A stretch of 64,000 nt of DNA, from contig NZ_CP135079.1 of NCBI RefSeq assembly GCF_032121415.1, forward strand, positions 4,960,001 through 5,024,000, read 5' to 3'. Position 1 is the stretch's first letter; the number at the start of each line of letters is the position of its first letter. The position numbers were made by a program, and so were the translations under genes. Origin of the DNA: Streptomyces parvus (GTDB taxonomy: Bacteria; Actinomycetota; Actinomycetes; Streptomycetales; Streptomycetaceae). The notes beneath the pieces are model-generated. The model saw only the letters and a list, made by a program, of their open reading frames with translations, had not been told where the DNA came from and did no database searches. Shown piece by piece: positions 39,652 to 47,782 of the stretch.

Positions 39652-42600
39652 TCAGCGGCGGCCGTCGTGCAGCCGCCCGCTGCGTTCCCGGCCCCGGCGC
39701 AGATCGGCGCGGATGAGCCGGCTCACCGGGTCGAGAAGCCGCCGGGCCAGCTCCTCGATCTCCGTTCCGCTCAGCCGGTTCGCCGGGGGCGCGTCGGAAG
39801 CGTCGGCGGGTCCGGTGGCCGCCCCCGCCGCCCCGGCCGCGGGCTTCGCCGGGGCCGCCTGCACGGGCACCCCGGTGATCCCGGCGTTCGCCGCCGCACG
39901 CTGGACCGCCTGGGCCCGGGTCTCCGGGCGGCCGGGTCCGGCGCTCTGCGCGGGCGGGCGGGACGGCACCCGTACGGAGCAAGGCGGCGGCCCGCCGGGA
40001 GCGGTACCGCCCACAGGGGCCGGCCCGGTGACCGGCGGACCGGCGCTGTCGGGCACGAGCGGCATCGCCTGCCGCTGTACGGGTACGGGGACGGCGTCCG
40101 CCGACGATGGCGCTGCGGGCGGACGGGGGCGGACGACGGGGGGCCGCGCGGGGCCCGGGTGCGGGGTCTGGCGGGCCGCCGGTCCGGAGGCCTGACGCGG
40201 CGGCGCGAGCGAAGGCATGAGCGAGGGGATCGCGGCCGGCCCGGAGCGCTGTACGAGCCGCTGGAGCACGCCACCGGCGGACAGCCCGCGCCCGGGGCCG
40301 GTCGTCGCGGAGCTCCGGACCGTGGTTCCCGGCACCGCGCCAAGGGGGCTCGGGCGCCGGGCGCCGGTGCCCGGTCCGCCACCGGCGCGTGCGTCGACAG
40401 GCCCCGGCCGCGCTGCGTCGCGCCGCCAGGTGGCTGCCACGACAGGGCGGGACGAGCCGCCGCCCGTCGTCGCGGGGGGCCCCGAGAACCCCTCGGCGGA
40501 ACCGGTGCTGACGCTCAGCGGACGGTCCGGGAGCAGGGCGCGTGCCCGCTGGGCCCTGGGGGAGGACGTGGACGTGGGTGCCGTACCGGCGGAGCCGTGT
40601 GCCGTCGCCGTACGGTCCCGGGGGAGGGGCCGGATACGTACCGGGGGCGGGGGAGCGGCGGCGGCCGAGCGTTGGACGGGAGCGGGGCCGGGTCCGGACG
40701 AGGGCCCGGTCGGGCCGCTGGGAACGGCGGGGGCCGACCTCACGGGCATCGCTGCGGGCGCGGGCGCGGGCGGCGGTGCCGGGGCGGGGGCCGGAGCCGT
40801 GGGAGTCGCGGCCGGTCCGGGGCCCGGAGTCCGGTTGGCGTTCGGGCGTGTCACGGTGGACGGAAGGTCACCGAGCAGCGGAGCGCCGCCGCCGATCCGG
40901 GCGGTCGGCGGCAGCGAGGGGAGCGGCGCGCCGATCCCGCCGCGCACCCGGGCGGGAGCGTTCGGTCCCGGGGCCCTTGAGCGCTGCACCGAGGGGGAGG
41001 GCTCGGAGGGCCTCGACGACGGCTGACGCCGTGCCGCGGCCTCGGCCGGACCGGAGGACGAAGAGGTGGGCTTCGCGGGGGCCGTGGGTGTCGCGGCCGA
41101 AGGGCTCAGCGGGCTCTGCGGGTTCGGCGGCTTTGACGTCGGGCGCTGGAGCGCCGGCATGGCCGCTGCCGCCGGAGGCACGGCCCCGGGAGCGGACGGG
41201 ACGACGCCCACCGGTCCACCGGCAACGGCCGGCCCGGCCCCGGCAGGCATGGCGCGCAGCGGCTTGCCCAGGGCCGGGCGGACCGCCTCGGGGGCGGGCC
41301 GGCCGGGGGCCGAGCCGAGGTCGGAGGGCGGGGGATCCTGGCGGTCCGGGGCGACCGGTCCCCTATGGTCCGGACCGCTCCGCTGCTCGGACGCGGCTCG
41401 CTGGACGGTGCCGGGTGCGGCTGTCGGAGGCGCGGCCGGAAACGGGGCGGTAGCGGGCGGGGCGGCGGGTGTGGCAGGCGCGAGCCCGGTGAGCTGCCGC
41501 AGAGGCATGGCCGGGCGCCGGGCCGCGGTCAGCGGCGGCGCGATCCGTTGCGGGCGCACGGCAGCGGGCTGCGACGGCGGGCGGGCGGCAGCCGCAGCGT
41601 TGTTCCCGGGCCCGAGCGTGGGCCGCCCGGGAGCGGGAAGGGCTCCCGAGCCGGATGAGCCGGGCGAGCCGCCCGAGCCCGACGAGCCCGACGAGCCCGA
41701 CGGGGTCGAGGAGTTGGACGAGGTCGCCGATCCGGACCTGGCCGCGTCAGAGGGCCCGGATACCGCTCTGGACCGCGCCGCGTTCGAGCGCCCGGATACC
41801 GCCCCGGACCGGGCCGCGTGAGCGGGCCCCGTCGACCCCGCCGTACCCGACGCGCTCGCCGGGCCCGTCGAGGATGCCGAGCGCGACACGTACACCGTCC
41901 CCGGCGTATCCGCTGACGACGGCCGGTTCGCAGACCCGGAGGCACCCGACGACGACTGGTTCCCGGACCCCGGAGCATCCGGGGACGACGGGTCCCCGGG
42001 CCTCGGGGCACGCGACGACGATCCGGACGTCAACCCCGAAGCGCCCGACGACGACCGCGACGTAGCGCCCGAAGCGCCCGACGACGACCGGTTCACGGCC
42101 CCCGAAGCTCCCGACGACGACCGATGCTCGGGCCCCACCGCGCCCGACGACGACCGGCTCCCGCCGGAAGCCGCCGCCCGCTGGACCGGCGGCGACTCCA
42201 GCCTCGGCTTCCCCGGCCCCGTACCCGCGCTCGCCCCCGTACCCGTACCGCGCGCCGATGCCCTCCCCGCCGAGGCGGACGGCAGGTCCGGAGCGGGCCC
42301 GGAGGGCCCGCCGGGATCGTCGGCGGGCCGGACCGCGCGGAGCAGCAGCGGGCCCCCGGGAGAGGTCGAGGGGCGCGCGGAGCCGGGGCGGGCGACTCCG
42401 TGGATGAGGCCGACCGGGGCCGAGGGCAGGACGGCGTGGCCGAGTTCGCCGCCGAGGGACGGGTTCTGCCAGGAGGCCAGGCGCGAGCGGAACCGCAGGC
42501 CGTCGCTCACACCGATCGAGGACCGGGCGACGGTCACCGACGGCGGGGCCACCCGCCGCCATCCGCCGTCCCAGCCACCGTCATCGGCGCCACCGTCCCC

Positions 42601-42735
42601 GGCATCGCCGGACACGATGGGCCCGGCGGTCACTGCCGGCCCGGCTGACAGGTCGTCGCGCCCGCCCCCGCCCTCCCGCGACGGCGTCACGGACCGCCGA
42701 CGGTCCGTCCGACGCAGCCAGTCCCCGACCCCCAC
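39652..42735 (-). CDS. 1027-aa Pro/Ser/Ala-rich repeat protein of the CIS operon
   Basis: Start ATG 42735 lies 4 nt after the 52-aa gene. Residues 1-150 look ordered and partly conserved (WLRRTDRRRS ... GLRFRSRLASWQNPSLGGELG). Residues 194-281 form eight 11-residue repeats of type RSSSGASGAVN, followed by 12-residue ARSGAVSGRSNA units and Pro-rich low-complexity sequence. Nine [VL]QR tripeptides are scattered from residue 184 to about 943. The last 40 residues (LSGTEIEELARRLLDPVSRL ... GRERSGRLHDGRR) resemble the conserved tail of proteins at this place in CIS loci. Function unproven; a tape-measure or scaffold role is plausible. Often misannotated as IF-2 or extensin-like. Confidence 0.8.
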   Translation of the reverse strand: MGVGDWLRRTDRRRSVTPSREGGGGRDDLSAGPAVTAGPIVSGDAGDGGADDGGWDGGWRRVAPPSVTVARSSIGVSDGLRFRSRLASWQNPSLGGELGHAVLPSAPVGLIHGVARPGSARPSTSPGGPLLLRAVRPADDPGGPSGPAPDLPSASAGRASARGTGTGASAGTGPGKPRLESPPVQRAAASGGSRSSSGAVGPEHRSSSGASGAVNRSSSGASGATSRSSSGASGLTSGSSSRAPRPGDPSSPDAPGSGNQSSSGASGSANRPSSADTPGTVYVSRSASSTGPASASGTAGSTGPAHAARSGAVSGRSNAARSRAVSGPSDAARSGSATSSNSSTPSGSSGSSGSGGSPGSSGSGALPAPGRPTLGPGNNAAAAARPPSQPAAVRPQRIAPPLTAARRPAMPLRQLTGLAPATPAAPPATAPFPAAPPTAAPGTVQRAASEQRSGPDHRGPVAPDRQDPPPSDLGSAPGRPAPEAVRPALGKPLRAMPAGAGPAVAGGPVGVVPSAPGAVPPAAAAMPALQRPTSKPPNPQSPLSPSAATPTAPAKPTSSSSGPAEAAARRQPSSRPSEPSPSVQRSRAPGPNAPARVRGGIGAPLPSLPPTARIGGGAPLLGDLPSTVTRPNANRTPGPGPAATPTAPAPAPAPPPAPAPAAMPVRSAPAVPSGPTGPSSGPGPAPVQRSAAAAPPPPVRIRPLPRDRTATAHGSAGTAPTSTSSPRAQRARALLPDRPLSVSTGSAEGFSGPPATTGGGSSRPVVAATWRRDAARPGPVDARAGGGPGTGARRPSPLGAVPGTTVRSSATTGPGRGLSAGGVLQRLVQRSGPAAIPSLMPSLAPPRQASGPAARQTPHPGPARPPVVRPRPPAAPSSADAVPVPVQRQAMPLVPDSAGPPVTGPAPVGGTAPGGPPPCSVRVPSRPPAQSAGPGRPETRAQAVQRAAANAGITGVPVQAAPAKPAAGAAGAATGPADASDAPPANRLSGTEIEELARRLLDPVSRLIRADLRRGRERSGRLHDGRR
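41893..42156 (-). repeat. 33-bp tandem repeat array inside the long CIS protein
   Basis: Eight degenerate 33-bp units encode 11-residue repeats (consensus RSSSGASGxxN). On the plus strand they appear as recurring CCCGACGACGACCG blocks. The central units are most alike; the fourth to sixth diverge (PRPGD, PDAPGSGN). Copy number could vary between strains by slippage without shifting frame. Confidence 0.8.
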
Positions 42736-42739
42736 ACGA

Positions 42740-42898
42740 TCACCCGCCTTCGTTGACGCGGGTGTTGATCCGCGCTATCTCCCGCACCCACTGCTGACGC
42801 TCGCCGTGGGTGAGGTCGAGAATGTCCTCACGCTGCCAATGGAAGTGGTAGGCGACGTACGCGATCTCCTCCCGCAGCCGGGGAAGCGCGTACGTCAC
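42740..42898 (-). CDS. 52-aa CIS mini-protein (DUF6760-like)
   Basis: Start GTG 42898 is preferred because it overlaps the upstream stop (GTGA) and begins the conserved block (VTYALPRLREEIAYVAYHFHW, then REDILDLTHGERQQW). Small proteins with YHFHW and DxLxLxHxER patterns lie at this position in many CIS and phage-like loci and are annotated as DUF6760. They may assist tube or tape-measure assembly. Too short and too conserved to be chance. Confidence 0.82.
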   Translation of the reverse strand: MTYALPRLREEIAYVAYHFHWQREDILDLTHGERQQWVREIARINTRVNEGG

Positions 42899-43398
42899 GA
42901 TTCCCCCAGGCGCCCACCCGAGAGGTCCACCTCGAACGACCCCTGGCACAGCGGGCAGGTCACCGCGGCATGCGTGTGGCCCTCGCTGTTGATCCGGCGG
43001 TAGAAGTCCTGGAGGAACGCCACGTCGGTCGCGTACATCCGCTCGACGATCCCGGTGTGGACGTCGGTGATCGGGCCGAGCCGGGTGATCACCTGGCTCA
43101 GCAGCACCACGGACAGGTACGCCGGGTTCTCCTTCACCCGCAGGTCGATCTGGGGCCGCAGCTCGTCCCGGGCCGTCGCGAGCCGCATGGTGCCCTGCCG
43201 GTGCACCTGGCCCTCGTCGTCGACGTACCCGCGCGGCAGCTCGAAGCCGAACTCCGTCCGCAGCGACTCCCCTTCGCGCCGGGGCGCGGGGGCGGGAGAC
43301 GGGGCGGCAGGAGCCTCCTGGCGGGTGGCGGTCGCGGCGGCCAGGTTGTCGAGGGTCTCCTCCAGCCCGGCGCCCGGCGTAACGGTCCGGCGCCTCAT
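42895..43398 (-). CDS. CIS tail assembly protein (gp41/T4-like assembly family)
   Basis: 167 aa from ATG 43398 (MRRRTVTPGAG), overlapping the tube gene stop by ATGA. A Pro/Ala-rich N-terminus (about 1-45) precedes FGFELPRGYVDDEGQVHRQGTM and repeated IDLRVKENPAYLSVVLLSQVI, typical of phage_TAC-like tail assembly proteins. The C-terminus has a CPLC motif (CPLCQGSFEVDLSGG) that could bind metal with the nearby His residues. Role probably in tube assembly. Confidence 0.85.
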   Translation of the reverse strand: MRRRTVTPGAGLEETLDNLAAATATRQEAPAAPSPAPAPRREGESLRTEFGFELPRGYVDDEGQVHRQGTMRLATARDELRPQIDLRVKENPAYLSVVLLSQVITRLGPITDVHTGIVERMYATDVAFLQDFYRRINSEGHTHAAVTCPLCQGSFEVDLSGGRLGES

Positions 43399-43835
43399 TC
43401 GACCACGATCTCCTCGAAGGTGATGGTCACCGTCTCCGTCGCCGCGCTGGACTCCCCGGCCTTGAGTGAGGGGCCCTCCCACTTGGAGGCCCAGCCCTGC
43501 ATCAGCTGGATGCGGCGGACGGTCTCACCGGTCGAGTCCTTGATCTCGATCGTGAGGTTCTGCCGGGCGGTGTCGACGGCCCCGTTGTTGAGGGTCTCCT
43601 TGATCCAGGTGGTGAACTCGCTGCTCTTGTCGAGCCCGCGGGTGATCGTCACCTCACCCGCCTGGCGGGCGCCCGGCTGCTTGCGGATGATCTGCTTGCC
43701 CTCGGCGGTCACCTGACGGACCTCGACGACTTCTTCCTCGACGGTCATGCCGCTGATCTCCTGGATGGACTCCACGAGATAGCCGCCGAGCTGAACGCCG
43801 AAGACGTGTGTGGAAAGAGCGTCGCCCTCTGCCAT
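43395..43835 (-). CDS. Inner tube protein 1
   Basis: 146 aa. It has the gp19-like tube pattern with VFGVQLGGYLVESIQEISGM at the N-terminus, ITRGLDKSSEFTTWIKETLN in the middle and ETVTITFEEIVVE at the end. It follows the sheath by 62 nt and should form the inner tube. It is distinct from tube 2 (39167) in its Glu/Val-rich beta strands. Confidence 0.92.
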   Translation of the reverse strand: MAEGDALSTHVFGVQLGGYLVESIQEISGMTVEEEVVEVRQVTAEGKQIIRKQPGARQAGEVTITRGLDKSSEFTTWIKETLNNGAVDTARQNLTIEIKDSTGETVRRIQLMQGWASKWEGPSLKAGESSAATETVTITFEEIVVE

Positions 43836-43897
43836 GACTGTGTGTCACCTGTTCCGGTTGCGGTCGTGCTGCGGGTGGGGGAAAGGGGCCGCGAGGG

Positions 43898-45439
43898 TCA
43901 TTCGTCGACGAGGCTGGTGCTGTCCGAGAACTGCGAGAGCCGGAAGATCACGAACTCCGCGGGCTTCACCGGCGCCACCCCGATCTCGCAGACGACCTGA
44001 CCGAGGTCGATCGACTCCTGCGGGTTGTTGCTCCGGTCGCACCGCACGTAGAACGCCTCCTCGGCGGTGCGGCCGAACAGTGCGCCGCGTCGCCACTCCT
44101 CGGTGAGGAACGCGGTGACGTTGCGCCGGATGCTCGACCAGAGGCGGTCGTCGTTCGGCTCGAACACCACCCACTGGGTGCCCAGCAGGATGGACTCCTC
44201 CAGGTAGTTGAAGAGGCGGCGGACGTTGAGATAGCGCCAGGCCGGGTCGGAGGAGAGGGTGCGGGCGCCCCAGATGCGGATGCCGCGGCCGGGGAAGGCG
44301 CGCACGCAGTTCACGCCGATCGGGTTGAGGAGGTCCTGCTCGCCCTTGGAGAGCCGGATCTCCAGGTCGACCGCTCCTCGGATGACCTCGTTGGCGGGGG
44401 CCTTGTGCACTCCGCGCTCGTTGTCACTGCGCGCCCAGACGCCGGCCACGTGACCGCTCGGCGGGACCAGGGAGTTGCGGCCGCTCGCCGGGTCGAAGAC
44501 CTTGACCCACGGGTAGTAGAGGGCGGCGTAGCGGGAGTCGTAGCCGGCGTCCTCGTTGCGCCAGGTGCGGACGCGCTGGGCGTTCATGCCGGGCGGGGTG
44601 TCGAGGACGGCGACGCGGTCGCCCATCTGCTCGCAGTGCGAGATGACCGCGAGCTGCACGGTCTTGACCCCCTCGGCGTCGATGTCGCCGCGCTGGAAGG
44701 CGCTCATCAGGTCAGGGACGGCGACCATCGTGATCTCGTCGATCGCTTCGAGACCGGCGAACCCGGTGCGCGCGGAGGCGTCGCCCACGTACTCGGAGGC
44801 GTCGAGCCGGGCCACTCCGTTGCCGGGCGCGGCCGTCGGCGCGGGGGCGAGTGCCACGGTCTGCTTCTCGGGCCGGCTCTGCGCCGTGCCGGGCTGCTCG
44901 GTGACCTGGATCAGCTGGGAGTCGCGGGCCTGGGTGACCAGGTAGCCCTTGACGTTCTTGCGGGTGGAGACGTCGTACGTCTCCACGGCCTTGCCGCCCT
45001 GGCGCACCAGCAGCCGGAAGCGGTCCTCCGGCGGGTTCTCGCCCTCGGCGTCGGTGATCTCCACGGAGAGGCCGTCGCCCGTGCCGGGCTTGGCGGCGAC
45101 CAGGAACCCGCCGAGCGCGACGGGCGCGGGGGCCTGGGCGACGGATCCCTGGCCGGCGGGTTCGGCACCCTGCGCGGGGCCGCCGATGCGCACGATGTAG
45201 GCCGCGCCGCCGCCGTTGGCGAAGAAGCCGTGGACGGCGTGGGCCAGATAGGTGTCGGGGGTGAAGGCGCCGAACGTCTGCACGTACTGGTCCCAGTTGG
45301 TCACCAGCGTCGGCTGGTGGAAGGGCCCCGTCCCCGCGAAGCCGACGAAGGCTGCGACCGCGGTGCCGACCCCTTCGATGGGCCGTGCTCCGGACTGCAC
45401 CTCCTCCACGTAAACACCGGGGGTGAGGTACGACGGCAT
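43898..45439 (-). CDS. Contractile sheath protein
   Basis: 513 aa. The N-terminal linker MPSYLTPGVYVEEVQSGARPI and VAAFVGFAGTGP, and the C-terminal WRYLNVRRLFNYLEESI and RNVTAFLTEEWRRG, are classic phage tail sheath sequences. There is one sheath gene only, where Afp has three. ATG 45439 is preceded by AAGGAGCGAGC. It is the first gene of the structural operon; its promoter must lie in the 783-nt region upstream. Confidence 0.95.
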   Translation of the reverse strand: MPSYLTPGVYVEEVQSGARPIEGVGTAVAAFVGFAGTGPFHQPTLVTNWDQYVQTFGAFTPDTYLAHAVHGFFANGGGAAYIVRIGGPAQGAEPAGQGSVAQAPAPVALGGFLVAAKPGTGDGLSVEITDAEGENPPEDRFRLLVRQGGKAVETYDVSTRKNVKGYLVTQARDSQLIQVTEQPGTAQSRPEKQTVALAPAPTAAPGNGVARLDASEYVGDASARTGFAGLEAIDEITMVAVPDLMSAFQRGDIDAEGVKTVQLAVISHCEQMGDRVAVLDTPPGMNAQRVRTWRNEDAGYDSRYAALYYPWVKVFDPASGRNSLVPPSGHVAGVWARSDNERGVHKAPANEVIRGAVDLEIRLSKGEQDLLNPIGVNCVRAFPGRGIRIWGARTLSSDPAWRYLNVRRLFNYLEESILLGTQWVVFEPNDDRLWSSIRRNVTAFLTEEWRRGALFGRTAEEAFYVRCDRSNNPQESIDLGQVVCEIGVAPVKPAEFVIFRLSQFSDSTSLVDE

Positions 45440-46222
45440 GCTCGCTCCTTCTGGACGGTCACTCGATCACCGCCCAGTCTCGACCGGCCGCGCGGGCGGG
45501 AATAGGTCCCGGAGTCCTGGACACGGGGCAAGGAGACTGCCCTTTCCGGGCTCTCGTACGCCGGGTAGCCCTGCCCTTGGCGGTCCGGTCGGAACCGCTC
45601 GCCCTTATTCCCGGTCGCCGACGCGAATCCGGGTCGCCCAGGCGCATTCGGCCGCCCACATGACGGGAACGAGAACACCGTGTTACGCCGGAGCCGAACG
45701 CGCCGCCCCGTTGCGGGGATTGGGGGAAAAGCCGGGCGGCGCGCCGGGGAGCCCATGTGTTTGGTATCTCTTTCTCCCCGGTAAACCATGGGCGGCCGAG
45801 GACCGTCCGGGGCGCCGGGGGAAACACTCCGAGGTGATGCGATTCGGCCAGAATGGGCCGAGAAGGCGAAGGGATTCGGCCGGGTGCGAAAGCGGGAAAC
45901 GGGCACGAAGGCGCTCCGAACGGGCACCCGTTACCTACCGTCGCACCGTCAGAACCGGCCCTGAGCAGGCTCGTTCGTGTCCCTTGCCGCCTGAAGCGGA
46001 TATTCTTCCTGTGCTGTCGACGCCGCGGGCGACCGAACCGGTAGAGGTCGTCGGCGTATCCGGGAGGGCGAATCCGCCACTGTCCGGCACGCCGGGTTTC
46101 CTCTCGGCCGGATTTCTGCTGTTGTCTCGTCGGAAGGCGGAGCGGAAGGCTCGGCGTCGCTGTTTCCGCCGTCCTTCCGCTCCGCCTTCCGGTGCCCTTC
46201 TATCGTTCCTTCTGTCGTTCTT
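45440..46222. promoter_or_regulatory. 783-nt non-coding region upstream of the CIS structural operon
   Basis: No open frame here has conserved features. It must contain the sheath-operon promoter on the minus strand and the 3' end of the 46223 gene. A small GGGCA/TGCCC hairpin (45526-45542) lies in the likely leader, about 90 nt before the sheath ATG. The long hairpin at 46131-46191 is described separately. The size is unusual for this compact locus, so a small RNA or several operators are possible. Confidence 0.5.
46131..46191 (-). terminator. Terminator after the 46223 gene
   Basis: Perfect 19-bp stem (46131-46149 with 46173-46191) with a 23-nt loop, located 32 nt after the stop on the minus strand. 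It isolates this gene from the sheath operon. Confidence 0.82.
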
Positions 46223-47578
46223 CTACCGTGCGAGATCGCTCAGTACGCCGCTGACATTCAGAACCTGATGGCACCCGGAAGCCTGTTGTCCGGTAGCCGG
46301 AGTGCCGGGATTGGCGCAGGTGACGGAAGCGGTGACGGTGGCGTTCTCCGGAACCTGAATGGGGGTGACCCAGTGGTAGTCCTGGTTGCGGAAGGTCTCC
46401 AGCGCGATCGTCGTGATCTTGTTCTCGCCGAAGGAGATCGTCACGAGGCCCTCGTCGCCCTGGAAGTTCGCCACCACGACGTCCGTGACGCGGAACACCT
46501 TTCCGGCCGGGACCTTGTAGGCCCCTTCCTCCGTGGCCCCCGCCCGGGTCTTCACGTCGATGGTCCTGGAGGCCTGCTCGCCCCCGCCACCGCTTCCGCC
46601 GGTGCCACCGCCCCCGCCGGAGCCTCCCGGGCCGGAACCGGTCCCGCCGGGTCCCGTGCCGTCCGGACCGGTCCCCTCGCCCTGGCCGCCTGCCGGGTCC
46701 TCCGCACCGCCGGGCGGCGCCGACCCCTGCTGCTTGCCCCGCTCGGTCTCCTCCTGCGCGGCCTTCGCCCCGGCCTGCTTCGCCGTGCTCTGCACCGCGG
46801 GCCGCACCAGGGCGAACCATGCGAGCAGCAGCGCCAGCAGCGCCGCCAGCACGATCAGCAGCCACTTGGGCAGTACGGGCATCTGGGCGAACTCCCCGGG
46901 CAGCGGCTCGGCTCCCCCGGGCTGCCCGTCGTCGACCGGGGCCGTGGCCACGGCCCCGGGCTCGGTGTCCACCTCAGCGCCCTCGGTCACCAGGACCTCG
47001 AACGGCCAGGTCACGGGCTCGCCGAACCAGATCAGCTTCCGGGCGCGGACCTTCAGCCCGACCTCCGCCGACTCGCCCGGCTCCAGCCGCTTCTTGTCCG
47101 GGGTGAAGGCGAGAGCCAGGTCCTCCCCGTCCTGCCGGCCCGCGAGGACCACGTCGACCGGGGTGTTCCCCCTGTTCTGCGCGGCGGTACGGAACCGGGC
47201 GCCCAGCCAGCCCCGGCGGCGGCGCGGCTCCAGTTCCGTGCGCAGCTCGTGGAAGGGCTCCACGGTCACCGTCGACTCCGGGACCACCACCGACTCGGGG
47301 CGCTCGGCGGGCAGCACCCGTACGGCCAGGGGTGTTTCGCCCGCCCGGACCTCGTGGGAGCGGGGCGGGGCGAAGGTGAGGCCCACCGTCTCAAAGGTGC
47401 CCGGGTACAGCGACACACGCGCCGGCTCGACGGTGGTCCAGGCGGCACAGTCGCCGACCACTTCGAGGGTGTAGGCCTCGACGATGTCGCCGTCGTTGCG
47501 CACGGTCAGGGTGGTCGTCGCGGTACCGCCCGGCGACACCGTCACCGTGGGGCTTGCGAGTTCGGCAGATGTGGTCAC
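46223..47578 (-). CDS. CIS-associated Ig-like membrane protein (COG1470-type)
   Basis: 451 aa from GTG 47578. An N-terminal pair of Ig-like domains (PTVTVSPGGTATTTLTVRNDG; AAQNRGNTPVDVVL) covers about 1-200. One transmembrane helix follows (WLLIVLAALLALLLAWFALV, about 230-250), then a Lys/Gln-rich and Gly-rich linker, and a C-terminal beta domain with one Cys pair (SVTCANPG ... SGCHQVL). No signal peptide is evident, so the Ig domains should be cytoplasmic. Homologues occur beside Streptomyces CIS operons, and a scaffold or docking role is possible. Divergent from the LuxR gene over about 200 nt. Confidence 0.75.
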   Translation of the reverse strand: MTTSAELASPTVTVSPGGTATTTLTVRNDGDIVEAYTLEVVGDCAAWTTVEPARVSLYPGTFETVGLTFAPPRSHEVRAGETPLAVRVLPAERPESVVVPESTVTVEPFHELRTELEPRRRRGWLGARFRTAAQNRGNTPVDVVLAGRQDGEDLALAFTPDKKRLEPGESAEVGLKVRARKLIWFGEPVTWPFEVLVTEGAEVDTEPGAVATAPVDDGQPGGAEPLPGEFAQMPVLPKWLLIVLAALLALLLAWFALVRPAVQSTAKQAGAKAAQEETERGKQQGSAPPGGAEDPAGGQGEGTGPDGTGPGGTGSGPGGSGGGGGTGGSGGGGEQASRTIDVKTRAGATEEGAYKVPAGKVFRVTDVVVANFQGDEGLVTISFGENKITTIALETFRNQDYHWVTPIQVPENATVTASVTCANPGTPATGQQASGCHQVLNVSGVLSDLAR

Positions 47579-47782
47579 TCTGCGACGGTAGGCAGCCGGC
47601 GCGGCTCGGCAGCAGAGACGCAAGGGCAGGAAGCGGGCAGGGGTGGTGCCCCGCGGGCCCACCGCCACGGTGTCCCCGCGCCCCCGCGCCGGGCCCGCTC
47701 GCCCTGCCCCGGCCGACGAGGACGATCGCGAGCACAGCAGGCATATCGGGCTGAAGTACCTGAGGAAGACGGGCACAGAACG

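Noticed and set aside
41893..42156. CRISPR-like array from regular spacing of GACGACGACC blocks
   Set aside because: Units are contiguous 33-bp coding repeats of the long CIS protein with no unique spacers or cas genes.
45423..46268. 281-residue plus-strand frame in the CIS intergenic gap
   Set aside because: It starts inside the sheath gene on the opposite strand, has no ribosome site and no recognisable protein features.
46268..47782. Upstream extension of the response-regulator frame
   Set aside because: The extension is antisense to the Ig-like membrane protein; the conserved regulator begins at ATG 47783.
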